Of a stretch of DNA of 64,000 nt, positions 16,090 to 24,510 are shown one piece after another. The DNA is taken from positions 248,001 to 312,000 of the forward strand of contig CAYOSF010000002.1 in assembly GCA_964406605.1 (NCBI GenBank), in the 5' to 3' direction. The stretch is from CAYOSF01 sp964406605. Its GTDB lineage: Bacteria; Chloroflexota; Dehalococcoidia; DSTF01; RBG-16-68-14. Position numbers and translations under genes: made by a program. The notes under the pieces were generated by a model. It was not told the origin of the DNA, did no database searches, and saw only the letters and a list, made by a program, of their open reading frames with translations. Numbering within the stretch: position 1 is the first letter of the stretch; each line of letters opens with the position of its first letter.

Positions 16090-16857
16090 ATGCCCAACTC
16101 TTCGATGGTGCAGTGCGTGGACGTGCACAAGCGGTTTGGCCAGCTCCAAGTGCTGCGTGGAGTGGACCTTGAGATCCGTCAAGGAGAGGTGGTCGTTCTC
16201 ATCGGGGCCAGCGGGTCCGGCAAGACGACACTTCTTCGCTGCATCAACCATCTGGAGCGCCTGGACTCCGGCCGCATCTACGTCGACGGCGAGCTGGTCG
16301 GCTATAGAGAGGTGAATGGTCGCCTGCGCGAGGACCATGAGAAGGAAGTGGCGCGCAAGCGCTCGGCCATCGGCATGGTCTTCCAGCGCTTCAACCTGTT
16401 TCCGCACCTGACGGCCCTGGGCAATGTCACGGAGGCTCCGGTGCTAGTGAAGAAGGTGCCTCGGAGGGAGGCGGCGACACGGGGGCGAGAACTGTTGGCC
16501 AAGGTTGGGTTGGCAGACAAGACCCACGAGCACCCGTCGCGCCTGTCCGGCGGGCAACAGCAGCGGGTGGCGATTGCCAGGGCGCTCGCAATGGAACCCA
16601 AGCTCATGCTCTTCGACGAGCCCACATCGGCGCTGGACCCCGAGCTGGTGGGAGAAGTGTTGGGCGTGATGCAGTCCCTTGCCCAGGAGGGAATGACGAT
16701 GATCGTCGTCACGCACGAGATGGGCTTCGCCCGCGAGGTGGCCGACCGCGTCGTGTTCATGGACGGGGGGCTCGTGGTGGAAGAGGGATCGCCGGAAGAG
16801 ATGTACCGCAACCCGCGGCACGAGCGCACCCAGGCGTTCTTGAGCAAGATTCTCTGA
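16090..16857 (+). CDS. Polar amino-acid ABC transporter ATPase
   Basis: A 255-residue GlnQ/HisP-type ATPase. Walker A is GASGSGKTT, the Q-loop is MVFQRFNLFPH, the signature is LSGGQQQR, Walker B is LMLFDEPTSALD, and the switch His is in VVTHEMGF. All key residues are present. Third and last gene of the amino-acid importer operon, convergent with the aminotransferase gene downstream. Confidence 0.95.
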   Translation: MPNSSMVQCVDVHKRFGQLQVLRGVDLEIRQGEVVVLIGASGSGKTTLLRCINHLERLDSGRIYVDGELVGYREVNGRLREDHEKEVARKRSAIGMVFQRFNLFPHLTALGNVTEAPVLVKKVPRREAATRGRELLAKVGLADKTHEHPSRLSGGQQQRVAIARALAMEPKLMLFDEPTSALDPELVGEVLGVMQSLAQEGMTMIVVTHEMGFAREVADRVVFMDGGLVVEEGSPEEMYRNPRHERTQAFLSKIL

Positions 16858-16894
16858 CCGCGGCGCGCGCCGCCGCCCGCGGGATGTTCGTCTG

Positions 16895-18160
16895 CTAGGG
16901 GGTCGCTGCCGCCAAGCTAAGCTCCTCACCCACCGCGCCGAGCGCCCCGTCCATCGCCTCCAAAACCAGATCGATCTCTTCCGACGTGATAATCAGCGGA
17001 GGCATGACTTGCAGTATCGACATGTCGAAGTCCGCGAACAGGGCGAGGACCCCTCGCTCACCCAGCGCCTTGGTCATCGCCGGCCCGCAGCGCTCATCCG
17101 CCATCAGCAGGGCGATCATGAGCCCCTTTTGACGAAAGCCCACCAACACCTCAGGGTGCGCTTCCCGCAGTTGTGACAGGCCCGACGCAAAGCGCTCGCC
17201 CATGGCATTGACGTGCGCCAGGAACTCCGGCTTGGAGACCTCGTTCAGCATGGCCAGGCAGACGGTGCAGCCCAACTCCGAGCCGCCGCAGGTGGAGAGG
17301 TGCGCGAATGGATCGGCGTCGAAGAATGATTGGAGGAACGGGCGGTAGCAGGTCGCGGCCATGGGGTAGATCCCACCGGTCATCCCCTTGCCCAGCACCA
17401 TCATATCCGGAACCACGCCCCACTCCTCAATCGCCCAGAGACGCCCTGTGCGTGACAGGCCGGCTTGCACCTCATCGAGGATCATGACAGCTCCCACGCG
17501 ATCGCAGATCTCGCGGACGCGCGGGTAGTAGTCGTCGGGCGGGAAGACGAAGCCGGCGGTTGCCGGGATCGTCTCCATGATCACGGCCGCAGTATCGCCG
17601 TCCACGGCGGCCTCGAGCGCGTCCGCGTCGCCGAACGGAACGCGCCTGAAGCCCGGCGCCAGTGGCCCGAACTTCTCTGAGAAGCCCTCGGTGGCGGCAA
17701 CAGCCAAGCCGGTGTGGCCGTGGTATCCTTTGATGGCGGAAATGACCCCTGTCTTCTTCGTGTGACCCCGGGCGAGCTTCAGTGCGACATCGACAGCCTC
17801 ACTGCCGCTGGAGGAGAGGATGGAGTACTGGATATCGCCCGGCATGAGCTCGGCCAGGCGACGGGCAAGCTTGGCACGCGCCGCGCTCATCAGGATGTGA
17901 TCGCCTATGTCCACGCTGCCGAGCGCATCGCGGAGGACCTCGACCAGTTGCGGCGGACAATGCCCAAGGTTGAAGACGCCGCCGCTGGACCGGAGGTTGA
18001 TGAGACAGCGGCTGCCGTCCAGGTCCCAGATGCGCGATCCCTCCCTTCGGCCCGGCACGAAGTCGAAGCCCAGCGCTCGATACGCCTGCACTTTCTGAGG
18101 CGACATGTACGTCGCGAAGTCCTCAATCGCCTGCTCTTTGCCGTACTCAGGTTCCTCCAT
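16895..18160 (-). CDS. Class III PLP-dependent aminotransferase
   Basis: A 421-residue fold-type I aminotransferase. The PLP phosphate region is SSSGSEAVDVALKLAR. The cofactor Asp is in MILDEVQAGLSRTG and the Schiff-base Lys in VLGKGMTGGIYPM. This places it in the acetylornithine/4-aminobutyrate/glutamate-semialdehyde group. The precise donor is not determinable. ATG 18160 is chosen because GAGGAGGG precedes it; the open frame continues another 43 codons upstream without a better signal. Convergent with the amino-acid importer, with which it may share substrates. Confidence 0.88.
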   Translation of the reverse strand: MEEPEYGKEQAIEDFATYMSPQKVQAYRALGFDFVPGRREGSRIWDLDGSRCLINLRSSGGVFNLGHCPPQLVEVLRDALGSVDIGDHILMSAARAKLARRLAELMPGDIQYSILSSSGSEAVDVALKLARGHTKKTGVISAIKGYHGHTGLAVAATEGFSEKFGPLAPGFRRVPFGDADALEAAVDGDTAAVIMETIPATAGFVFPPDDYYPRVREICDRVGAVMILDEVQAGLSRTGRLWAIEEWGVVPDMMVLGKGMTGGIYPMAATCYRPFLQSFFDADPFAHLSTCGGSELGCTVCLAMLNEVSKPEFLAHVNAMGERFASGLSQLREAHPEVLVGFRQKGLMIALLMADERCGPAMTKALGERGVLALFADFDMSILQVMPPLIITSEEIDLVLEAMDGALGAVGEELSLAAATP

Positions 18161-18264
18161 GGCTATGCCCTCCTCGCGAGGCAGTATATCCCCAGACCGC
18201 GCTGTTGGGAACGAGTGGAACGAGATGGGCCTGACAGGCGCCGACCTGTCGCGTCGCGTCCGTG

Positions 18265-18270
18265 CTATCA
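18265..18270 (+). promoter_or_regulatory. -10 element (TATCAT) giving a probable leaderless mRNA
   Basis: The hexamer ends nine bases before the GTG at 18280, so transcription would start at or within a few bases of the start codon. No -35 is evident. Confidence 0.35.
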
Positions 18271-18279
18271 TTGCGAACC

Positions 18280-19488
18280 GTGGACACATCCAGCCACGGC
18301 CCTCCCCAGGCCGACGCCGCCATCGACACGTGGTTCCGCCACATCGAGCACCTTGCCCGGATCATCGGTCCTCGCGGCTCAACGACGGCTGCAGAGGCGC
18401 AGGCGGCGGAGTACGCGCGCGACACGTTCCTGAAAGCGGGTCTCCAGCCACAGGTGGAAACGTTCCGGAGCGCCATCTCAGCTTGGCGGCTCTTCTCGTT
18501 CGCTTGTGCCTTGGCGCTGCTGGCGTTCGCCGTCTACCCGCTGGCAGGTCGGGTGAGCGCGGTTGTGGCACTGGCTGTTTGTGCAGTCGCAGTGTCCGCC
18601 GCCGCGCGGGAGATCCACCTTCGGGACAACCCGCTTCGGCTTCTGCTGCCGAAACGAGAGAGCGCGAACGTGTGGACCATCGTACCCGCCGCGGCCGAGG
18701 CGCGAAGGCGCGTGGTCGTGATCGGGCATCTGGACACGCACCGCACGCCTCTGCTCTTCCGGTCGCGGGGCTGGCAGCGTCTGATGCACGTCCTGGTGCC
18801 CGCCGGGTTCGCGGCCATGGTAGGTCTGGTAGTGCTCTTCGCCGTTGGGGTGTTCCTCCAAACGCGGATGATCTACGTGATCTCGCTCGCGCCCGCGGTA
18901 GTAGTGATTCCGCTCCTGCTGTTCACTCTCCAGGCCGACCTCACACCGTACACGGCCGGCGCGAACGACAACGCCACCGGCGCGGCGCTCCTGCTGACGC
19001 TGGCCGAGACCCTCCCGGGGGAGGCTCTATCGCACACCGAAGTCTGGCTGGTGGCCACGGGCTGCGAGGAGGTCGGCTGCTACGGCGCGGCGGCGTTCTA
19101 TCGCGCCCATCGGGAGGAACTCGCGGATGCGGCCGTGCTCGTAGTGGACAGCATCGGGGGAGCGGGCAGCGGCCCCTGCTACCTCCGGTCAGAGGGGATG
19201 GTTCTCCCACACGAATACGACCCCGACCTGCTGTCACTCGCCGACGCAATTGCGACCGAACAGCCCGAGCTGGGAGCCTACGGCCGCCGCATGACGGAAG
19301 CATATACGGAGGGGCTGCCGGCGCTGCAGGCCGGGCTTCACACACTCACCCTCTGCGGCTTCACACCGGACGGCGAACTGCCCAACTGGCACCAGCTCAC
19401 CGACACGGTGGAGAACATCGACCGCAAGGCCCTGGCGAGCAACTACGCGTTCATCAAGGAGCTGCTGCTGCGAATCGACGCCGGGTGA
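18280..19488 (+). CDS. Membrane-embedded M28-family metallopeptidase-like protein
   Basis: About 402 residues. The M28 zinc and catalytic pattern is visible in order: GHLDTHRTP, GANDNATGAA, TGCEEVG, VVDSIGG and NWHQLTDTVENID. Unusually, hydrophobic helices occur both before the first zinc ligand (about 67-107) and between the first and second ligand motifs (about 170-216), so membrane segments interrupt the catalytic domain. The GTG at 18280 is preferred over GTG 18262 because TATCAT at 18265-18270 would then give a leaderless message. Predicted to be an aminopeptidase-like hydrolase anchored in the membrane. The substrate is unknown. Confidence 0.8.
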   Translation: MDTSSHGPPQADAAIDTWFRHIEHLARIIGPRGSTTAAEAQAAEYARDTFLKAGLQPQVETFRSAISAWRLFSFACALALLAFAVYPLAGRVSAVVALAVCAVAVSAAAREIHLRDNPLRLLLPKRESANVWTIVPAAAEARRRVVVIGHLDTHRTPLLFRSRGWQRLMHVLVPAGFAAMVGLVVLFAVGVFLQTRMIYVISLAPAVVVIPLLLFTLQADLTPYTAGANDNATGAALLLTLAETLPGEALSHTEVWLVATGCEEVGCYGAAAFYRAHREELADAAVLVVDSIGGAGSGPCYLRSEGMVLPHEYDPDLLSLADAIATEQPELGAYGRRMTEAYTEGLPALQAGLHTLTLCGFTPDGELPNWHQLTDTVENIDRKALASNYAFIKELLLRIDAG

Positions 19489-19537
19489 GCGCGGCCGGAG
19501 ACACGATGACAGTCCGCCGAACGCCGGCTGGGCCTCA

Positions 19538-20470
19538 TTAAGCCGGCTCGTCAAGGATACCGGCCTCTCGAGCCCACGCGTCAATCAGGTGGCGGAACCT
19601 CTCGATGTCCTGCTCCGTCCCCCACACGTTGGCGCCGCCCACGTCACGCTCCATCTCCAGCAGAAGGGTCGCGCCGGCCCAGGCTAGGAACGGAACATAG
19701 TCGGGCAGCGGCCCGGCAAGCTCCTCGTAGCCGGACCGCCAGGCACGCATCACTAGCTTCCTGGCGAGGTTGAGAACTGGGCGCAGCGGTCCCGGCGGAA
19801 CGGGCGCGGCGAGGAGCGTGACCACAGTCCGGGCCAGGTCGGCGCGACGGTCACCGGCGGCGGCCCCCGCCCAATCCACGATGCCGGTGACGGCGACGCC
19901 ATCGGTGATCAGGTTGAGCGGATGGAAGTCCATGTGGATGAGCGAGTCCGTTGAGGGCTGAAGTGAAAGCACGTGAGCGGCAAGGGCCGCGTGCCGGCCG
20001 CCCACGCGTGACGCCCAATCGTTCGGCGCCTGTTCCAAGAACTCGGCCGGCGGCGCCACGGCGTGCAGCCGGGCCTGCGTTTGTCCGAACAGACGCCCCA
20101 GGCGCCACATCGACCATGGGCGCTTCTCGATGAGCGACAGAAGGGGCATGCCAGGGCACCAGGACAGGACCATCGCCGGCAGGCCCTGAACCTCGCCCAC
20201 GGTTTCTACCCGGGGCGCGGGGAGCCCGGCCCTCCCACAGGCCTCCAGGGCAATCCGCTCGCGCCAGGCGACCTCTCGCCGGGCGTCGTCCGAGAGACCC
20301 GGCAGTTGAAACACCCGGAGGGAATGCTGACGACCGTCCTGTGTCGAGAACATCCAGAGCAGCGTTTCCCAGCCGCCGACCACTCGCTCCGGTTCGGACG
20401 CACCGGCGTAGCCCAACTCCGACAGCGCTCGGCTGGGATCAATCTGCGCCTCGATTCTATCGCTGTCCAT
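19538..20470 (-). CDS. APH/choline-kinase-like phosphotransferase
   Basis: A 310-residue protein of the aminoglycoside phosphotransferase (protein-kinase-like) family. The catalytic loop HMDFHPLNLI and the metal-binding GIVDWAGAAAGDRRADLA are both intact. The N-terminal lobe has VVGGWETLLWMF in place of a glycine-rich loop. Such genes are common in soil and aquatic genomes. They act on small alcohols, amino alcohols or drugs, and resistance cannot be inferred. Stands alone, convergent with the M28 gene. Confidence 0.8.
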   Translation of the reverse strand: MDSDRIEAQIDPSRALSELGYAGASEPERVVGGWETLLWMFSTQDGRQHSLRVFQLPGLSDDARREVAWRERIALEACGRAGLPAPRVETVGEVQGLPAMVLSWCPGMPLLSLIEKRPWSMWRLGRLFGQTQARLHAVAPPAEFLEQAPNDWASRVGGRHAALAAHVLSLQPSTDSLIHMDFHPLNLITDGVAVTGIVDWAGAAAGDRRADLARTVVTLLAAPVPPGPLRPVLNLARKLVMRAWRSGYEELAGPLPDYVPFLAWAGATLLLEMERDVGGANVWGTEQDIERFRHLIDAWAREAGILDEPA

Positions 20471-20560
20471 TGTGTACCCCGTCGCTGGATGGTATCACAA
20501 CCACACCTGAACGCGGGGGCGCGAGGCCCCGGGCGCCGTTCTTTGCGGCGTCAGGTGGCG

Positions 20561-20569
20561 TGCTATAAT
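20561..20569 (+). promoter_or_regulatory. Extended -10 promoter of the enoyl-CoA hydratase gene
   Basis: TGC-TATAAT lies 40 bases before the ATG at 20610, with AGGAGG at about 20598-20603. The -35 region (CTTTGC) is weak, consistent with an extended -10 promoter. Confidence 0.5.
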
Positions 20570-20609
20570 CGCGCTAGTTTCCCCACGCCTTTCGAACAGG
20601 AGGTTCACG

Positions 20610-21410
20610 ATGGCAGATTTTCAGGACATCATCTACGAAAAACACCACCGCGTCCGAGGCGCAGCCTGGATCACGATCAACCGCCCAAAGGCGATGAACT
20701 CGTTCACCGGCGACACTCTGGCCGAGATGCGTCAGGCGATCGAGGACGCCTGCGGTGACCCGGAAGTGGGCGTCATCGTCATCACGGGCGCCGGTGACCG
20801 CGCCTTCTGTGCGGGGGGAGACGTGCGCTGGCTCCAGTCGGTACAGAAGGAAGGAGCCGAATCGGCCGCCCCCATGGACCCGCACGCCGGAATCGAGGAG
20901 TGCTTCAAACCGATCATCGCCAGGGTGAACGGGCACACCGTCGGCGGTGGCAACCACCTGGCCTACTTCACCGACTTCACCATCGCGTGCCAGGAACATG
21001 CCACCTTCGCGCAGGTCGGCCCGCGCGTCGGCAGCCCGGCGGCAGGCCACCAGGTCGCGTACCTCATCCACGTCGTCGGCGCGAAGAAGGCGAAGGAGAT
21101 GTGGATGCTCTGTCACCGATACACCGCGCAGGAAGCGCTTGAGATGGGTCTGATCAACGCCGCCGTGCCGTGCGATCAACTGGACGCGGAAGTGGACCGT
21201 TGGTGCACGGAGCTCCTACAGAAGAGCCCAAGCTGTCTCAAGATCGTCAAAGCTTCCTTTCGCACCGTGTATGAGCCGTTGCGCAAGGAGTCCGACCGCG
21301 ATTGGGTCAAGGAGCTCGCCCCCGACTTCTACAAGAGCGGGGAGGCCGACGAGGGTAAGAACGCGTTCCTGGAGCGGCGCGAGCCCGACTTCTCTCGCTT
21401 CTCGCGGTAG
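20610..21410 (+). CDS. Enoyl-CoA hydratase/isomerase family protein, MenB/BadI-like
   Basis: A 266-residue crotonase-fold enzyme. The CoA and oxyanion motifs are TGAGDRAFCAGGDV and VNGHTVGGGNHLA. The segment GPRVGSPAAGHQVAYL with KKAKEMWMLCHRY and the tail NAFLERREPDFSRF resemble dihydroxynaphthoyl-CoA synthase (MenB) and 2-ketocyclohexanecarboxyl-CoA hydrolase (BadI) more than simple hydratases. No men or bad genes neighbour it, so which reaction it catalyses is undecided. It has its own promoter and a strong ribosome site. Confidence 0.85.
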   Translation: MADFQDIIYEKHHRVRGAAWITINRPKAMNSFTGDTLAEMRQAIEDACGDPEVGVIVITGAGDRAFCAGGDVRWLQSVQKEGAESAAPMDPHAGIEECFKPIIARVNGHTVGGGNHLAYFTDFTIACQEHATFAQVGPRVGSPAAGHQVAYLIHVVGAKKAKEMWMLCHRYTAQEALEMGLINAAVPCDQLDAEVDRWCTELLQKSPSCLKIVKASFRTVYEPLRKESDRDWVKELAPDFYKSGEADEGKNAFLERREPDFSRFSR

Positions 21411-21489
21411 GGCGCTCATCAACCGCCCAGCACGTCCATAGGGACCGGCCCAGGGTCGGCCCTGACCGACTTGCGGCGGATGGTGGGGT

Positions 21490-21969
21490 CTACTCCAGGA
21501 CGATGTCGCCGCTCTTGCCGCCCCGTTTGCGTGCCAGCCGTACCGCCTCGACGCGCATGCCGCGGTCCACCGCCTTGCACATGTCGTAGACGGTGAGGCC
21601 AGCCACAGATACTGCTGTCATCGCCTCCATCTCGACGCCGGTCTTGCCGGTCGTGCGCACGGTGGCGCGTATCTGGAGGGCGCTCTCGCTCTCGTCCGGC
21701 GTGATCTCCACGTCGATGTCGGTGAGCAGGAGCGGGTGGCAGAGTGGGATCAGCTCGTGGGTACGCTTGGCGGCCATCACGCCGGCCAGCCGGGCCACGG
21801 CGATGACGTCGCCTTTCGGCACTCCGCCCGATTGGATGAGCGCGAGCGTCTCCGCCCGCATGCGAACCATGCCGAGCGCCACCGCCTCGCGCGCGGTATC
21901 CGGCTTGGCCGAGACGTCAACCATGCGCGCGCGGCCGGCGTCATCAACGTGCGACAGGCGGTCGGTCAT
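21490..21969 (-). CDS. moaC: Cyclic pyranopterin monophosphate synthase MoaC
   Basis: About 159 residues. Family motifs are RMVDVSAKPDTAREA near the N-terminus, KRTHELIPLCHPLLLTDIDV and TGKTGVEMEAMTAVSVAGLTVYDM cut here to its key parts: active-site Lys in KTGVEMEAM and Asp in YDMCKAVD. MoaC completes the first step of molybdenum-cofactor synthesis with MoaA, which is encoded at 24511-25611 on the same strand. ATG 21969 is chosen over an upstream frame opening. TATCAT lies six bases before it, so the message is probably leaderless. Confidence 0.95.
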   Translation of the reverse strand: MTDRLSHVDDAGRARMVDVSAKPDTAREAVALGMVRMRAETLALIQSGGVPKGDVIAVARLAGVMAAKRTHELIPLCHPLLLTDIDVEITPDESESALQIRATVRTTGKTGVEMEAMTAVSVAGLTVYDMCKAVDRGMRVEAVRLARKRGGKSGDIVLE

Positions 21970-21975
21970 GGGAGT

Positions 21976-21981
21976 ATGATA
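21976..21981 (-). promoter_or_regulatory. -10 element (TATCAT) just before moaC
   Basis: The minus-strand hexamer ends six bases before the moaC ATG, implying transcription start at or next to the start codon (leaderless). Confidence 0.4.
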
Positions 21982-22060
21982 CACGACTGGGCCGCCGGTG
22001 CCTGCCTCCAGGCCAAGCAGCAAGACGAGCGATCATGACGTCACGCCCGACGACGAGCAC

Positions 22061-22561
22061 TCAGGCTCCGGGTTGGGGCACCGGCACGTCCGTCCCTGCC
22101 GACTTCTGCAGCTCGGCCGCGTGCTCCAGATCGTGCCGGCTCATCTCCTTGAGGTACTCGCCGAACGGTCCCCGGCCCTGCGGCCACCCGGCTATCTCGG
22201 TCTCGACGGAGAGGTGCTCTTCTTTGAGCTGCCCCATCAGCCCGAGGATGCGTTCGCGCACCGCGGTCATCTCGTCGATGAGCTCCTCGACCGGTGCATC
22301 CTGCCGCTCCGCCACGCGCTCGTCGTTCGTCGCCTCGACATCGAAGGACGGTGCGGGGCGACCCGTGGCAACGAAGCTCTCTAGGTGCGCGATGCGCACA
22401 GCGTAGCCGCTGGCGAGGTGGGCGAGCAGGTCCTTGTTGGTCCAGCCTCGGTTGGGACTCGGCTCGGACCACCTGTCCGGCTCGACGGCCCGCGCGAGCT
22501 GCACCAGGTAGTCGGTAACGCGCTGCCAGCTCTCGGCGGCGGGCTCAAGCTGCGGTAGCAC
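22061..22561 (-). CDS. DinB/maleylpyruvate-isomerase-like four-helix protein
   Basis: A 166-residue protein with the DinB/MDMPI N-terminal pattern. It has an early helix followed by SEPSPNRGWTNKDLLAHLASG, where the Trp and the first metal-binding His are typical, and a late EMSRHDLEHAAEL supplying further His ligands. By family it is a metal-dependent thiol-linked enzyme or detoxification protein. No substrate can be given. It follows the Nudix gene by 12 bases, so the two are probably co-transcribed. Confidence 0.75.
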   Translation of the reverse strand: MLPQLEPAAESWQRVTDYLVQLARAVEPDRWSEPSPNRGWTNKDLLAHLASGYAVRIAHLESFVATGRPAPSFDVEATNDERVAERQDAPVEELIDEMTAVRERILGLMGQLKEEHLSVETEIAGWPQGRGPFGEYLKEMSRHDLEHAAELQKSAGTDVPVPQPGA

Positions 22562-22573
22562 TGCGGTGTCCTC

Positions 22574-23089
22574 TCATGGCTCCACCTCGAACTCCTGGTC
22601 CGTCAGCCGCGACAGGTCGTCGCTCAGACGGAAGACACCCCGAAAGCGGTGCCCGGCGAGAAGGTGCGGCACCCAGATCTCATCATCCGGCCACATCCGG
22701 TCGTAGGGCAGGGCGTCCTCGGGGAACCACTGCAGGCGGCCTTCATCGCTCTCGCTCAGATCCCCATCGAAGCGCCCGCTGGAGAACACGTGGACAACGT
22801 ACGACGGTTCCACCGCGTCTCCGAAGTAGAACGTCAGCGTGCCGTGCCCCATCAGATCGTGCACCGTCAGCCCGGTCTCCTCCCGTACCTCGCGCACCAT
22901 CGCCTCGGCGGGGGATTCGCCGTCTCGGATCTTCCCGCCGGGGCCGTTCCAACGGCCGGCTCCAAAGCGCCCCTCCGCCTTGAGCTGCAGCAGGACACGG
23001 CCTCGATCGCGGATGTAGCAGAGAGTGCCGGTGGGAGGCATCTTGGATTCAGGATACAGCATGAGCTGATACGGGCTCGCCCAGGTCAT
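22574..23089 (-). CDS. Nudix hydrolase, 8-oxo-dGTPase-like
   Basis: About 171 residues. The Nudix box is GGKIRDGESPAEAMVREVRE followed by ETGL, with all catalytic Glu residues present. Preceding GRFGAGRWNGPGGK and later WFPEDALPYDRMWPDDEIW resemble the MutT/MTH1 group that removes oxidised purine triphosphates. The start is uncertain: ATG 23089 or ATG 23062. A much longer open frame upstream has no coding character. Confidence 0.85.
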   Translation of the reverse strand: MTWASPYQLMLYPESKMPPTGTLCYIRDRGRVLLQLKAEGRFGAGRWNGPGGKIRDGESPAEAMVREVREETGLTVHDLMGHGTLTFYFGDAVEPSYVVHVFSSGRFDGDLSESDEGRLQWFPEDALPYDRMWPDDEIWVPHLLAGHRFRGVFRLSDDLSRLTDQEFEVEP

Positions 23090-23166
23090 GGCACCAGCCG
23101 TGACGCCGGATCCAAGCGACAGGGCAGGCCGTGGGTGTTCCAGTGTCCCGTGCCCTTGTTCCGGCA

Positions 23167-23295
23167 GCCAGCACTCATTGGCAGGATTTCTGGCAAGGCT
23201 TGGAGTCAGCGGACGCCTATGACGCTGTGAACGTGCTTCGGCAGGAGCCCAGGCTCCACGACAAGGCGCGGAAGGTCGCGCGCCATCTGCAATAG
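23167..23295 (+). pseudogene. Possible 3' remnant of a lost gene
   Basis: A frame ending at TAG 23293-23295 reads THWQDFWQGLESADAY and then QEPRLHDKARKVARHLQ. This has natural-looking composition but no start codon with a ribosome site and no intact N-terminal part. It lies in the otherwise empty 380 bases before the DUF3800 gene. It may be a degraded gene end, or chance. Confidence 0.2.
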
Positions 23296-23430
23296 CTTTG
23301 GTGAGAGAATCTCTCATGGCTCCGGTAGAGGTTCCCTGGCAGCTCAGCCGTAAGAAAGGCCAGCGCGCCGTGACAAGAGATTCCACAACTCACCCACCAA
23401 CGGGAATCAAGTAACCACCAGTGCATGATC

Positions 23431-23459
23431 TTGACCAATCCGCAGGCGTGTGCTAGCGT
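23431..23459 (+). promoter_or_regulatory. Promoter of the DUF3800 gene
   Basis: TTGACC (23431-23436), a 17-base spacer and TGC-TAGCGT (23454-23459). The -10 ends ten bases before the ATG at 23470, again suggesting a leaderless or near-leaderless message. Confidence 0.4.
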
Positions 23460-23469
23460 TAGTGGCCGT

Positions 23470-24183
23470 ATGGCGACAAGATATTCTGTCTACGTCGACG
23501 AATCGGGCGACGAAGGGATCGGCACGGGCAGCGAGTGGTTCCTCTTGGCGGGAGTGGTGCTAACAGAGCAGGAAGGCGCGGCGCTCGGGAAGGCTCTTAC
23601 GGAGTTGAAGACTCGTCGTCGTCGCCCTGCTGAGCACGTTCTACATTGGAACAAGGAGAAGCCGCCTGCGAAGGAGGAATTGGCGGCAGTGCTTGCGCGG
23701 GAGCGATTTAGGATGGCTTCTTCGATCTGGCATTGCTACGACCCCAGCATAACCACCGTATGGCGTCCGAACCTGCTCTACTACGCTGCTGCGCTCGACT
23801 TGGCCGTGAATGTCACAGAGTTGATGAGGGCGATGGAGGGCGACGGTTTCACGCTTACGTTCTTCTTTGAGGAGGCCGGAGGAGGAGTGCGCGCTGAGGT
23901 ACTAGATTTCCTGTTGCGCCATTCACAGATTCCAGCTGAGGTGCTGGAGGAAGTCGATACCGCGAAGAAGCAGGAGAGACTCCTGCTCCAGGCGGCGGAC
24001 GCTGTAGGGGGAGCTCTCTACAACGCGTGCCCTCGGCGTAGGGGAGAGGTCACCCAGACATATGCTCGCTACTTGCGAAATCACACGTCATGGGGAAGCG
24101 CGCTGCCTGATCTCGCGTTTGCGGCTCACCCGCCCGGCAGACGAGCAATGCTTGCTGCCGTCGTCGACGCGCTCGGTCTGTAA
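23470..24183 (+). CDS. DUF3800 domain protein
   Basis: A 237-residue protein starting with the family hallmark YSVYVDESGDEG, an RNase-H-like acidic motif. A second acidic element is in TFFFEEAGGG, and the C-terminal EEVDTAKKQERLLLQAADAVG includes the conserved AAD. DUF3800 proteins are common near mobile and defence loci, and their biochemical role is not settled. The gene stands alone with AT-richer flanks, a gene remnant upstream and a large inverted repeat downstream, which suggests recent acquisition. ATG 23470 was chosen from the promoter position and family N-terminus. Confidence 0.8.
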   Translation: MATRYSVYVDESGDEGIGTGSEWFLLAGVVLTEQEGAALGKALTELKTRRRRPAEHVLHWNKEKPPAKEELAAVLARERFRMASSIWHCYDPSITTVWRPNLLYYAAALDLAVNVTELMRAMEGDGFTLTFFFEEAGGGVRAEVLDFLLRHSQIPAEVLEEVDTAKKQERLLLQAADAVGGALYNACPRRRGEVTQTYARYLRNHTSWGSALPDLAFAAHPPGRRAMLAAVVDALGL

Positions 24184-24187
24184 TGAA

Positions 24188-24276
24188 AGACCGGTTCTCG
24201 GCGGTATCCTGCCATCCAGAGTGGACAGCTCCGTGAAGCCGTTTCCGGCTACCGACCGTGCTCCGAGAACCGGTCT
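24188..24276 (-). ncRNA. Candidate structured small RNA
   Basis: A 14-bp perfect inverted repeat (AGACCGGTTCTCGG with CCGAGAACCGGTCT) closes an 89-base element. Read on the minus strand, the interior contains a second pairing CGGT/ACCG and a hairpin AGCCG-GAAA-CGGCT with a GNRA tetraloop. The closing stem is followed by TTTCATT. Promoter-like sequences lie upstream on the same strand. It does not match SRP RNA, 6S, tmRNA, TPP, c-di-GMP or cobalamin motifs that I know. A plain terminator or a mobile-element remnant is the alternative. Confidence 0.4.
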
Positions 24277-24302
24277 AACTGATTAGCTGATTACCTACTT
24301 GT

Positions 24303-24374
24303 AGGGTACCATTCCGCCGGCCTTTTGTCAAGCCCGGATTGGCAAATATTATAGGAAATTCTCCCACATGTCAA
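24303..24374 (-). promoter_or_regulatory. Tandem TTGACA promoters facing the candidate RNA
   Basis: Two minus-strand TTGACA elements sit in repeated GGGCTTGACA sequences. The distal one (24369-24374) is followed after 15 bases by a perfect TATAAT (24348-24353). The proximal one (24326-24331) is followed after 17 bases by a weak TACCCT (24303-24308). No protein gene lies directly downstream on this strand. The remaining 24375-24510, downstream of moaA, shows nothing else. Confidence 0.45.
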
Positions 24375-24510
24375 GCCCTGCAGCCCCTATCTTCTCGTTC
24401 TAATGTATCGTCACCCATCGCACGTTTCTGAACGACAGCCACCTATCCGAAACCCTAAATGGCATTCCGGGCGGGCGATCTGGCCGGCCAATACTCGCGT
24501 TCCCGCGCCG

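Noticed and set aside
24188..24374. Molybdenum-cofactor riboswitch linked to moaA
   Set aside because: It lies downstream of moaA on the same strand, not upstream, and its sequence does not fit the Moco motif as I know it.
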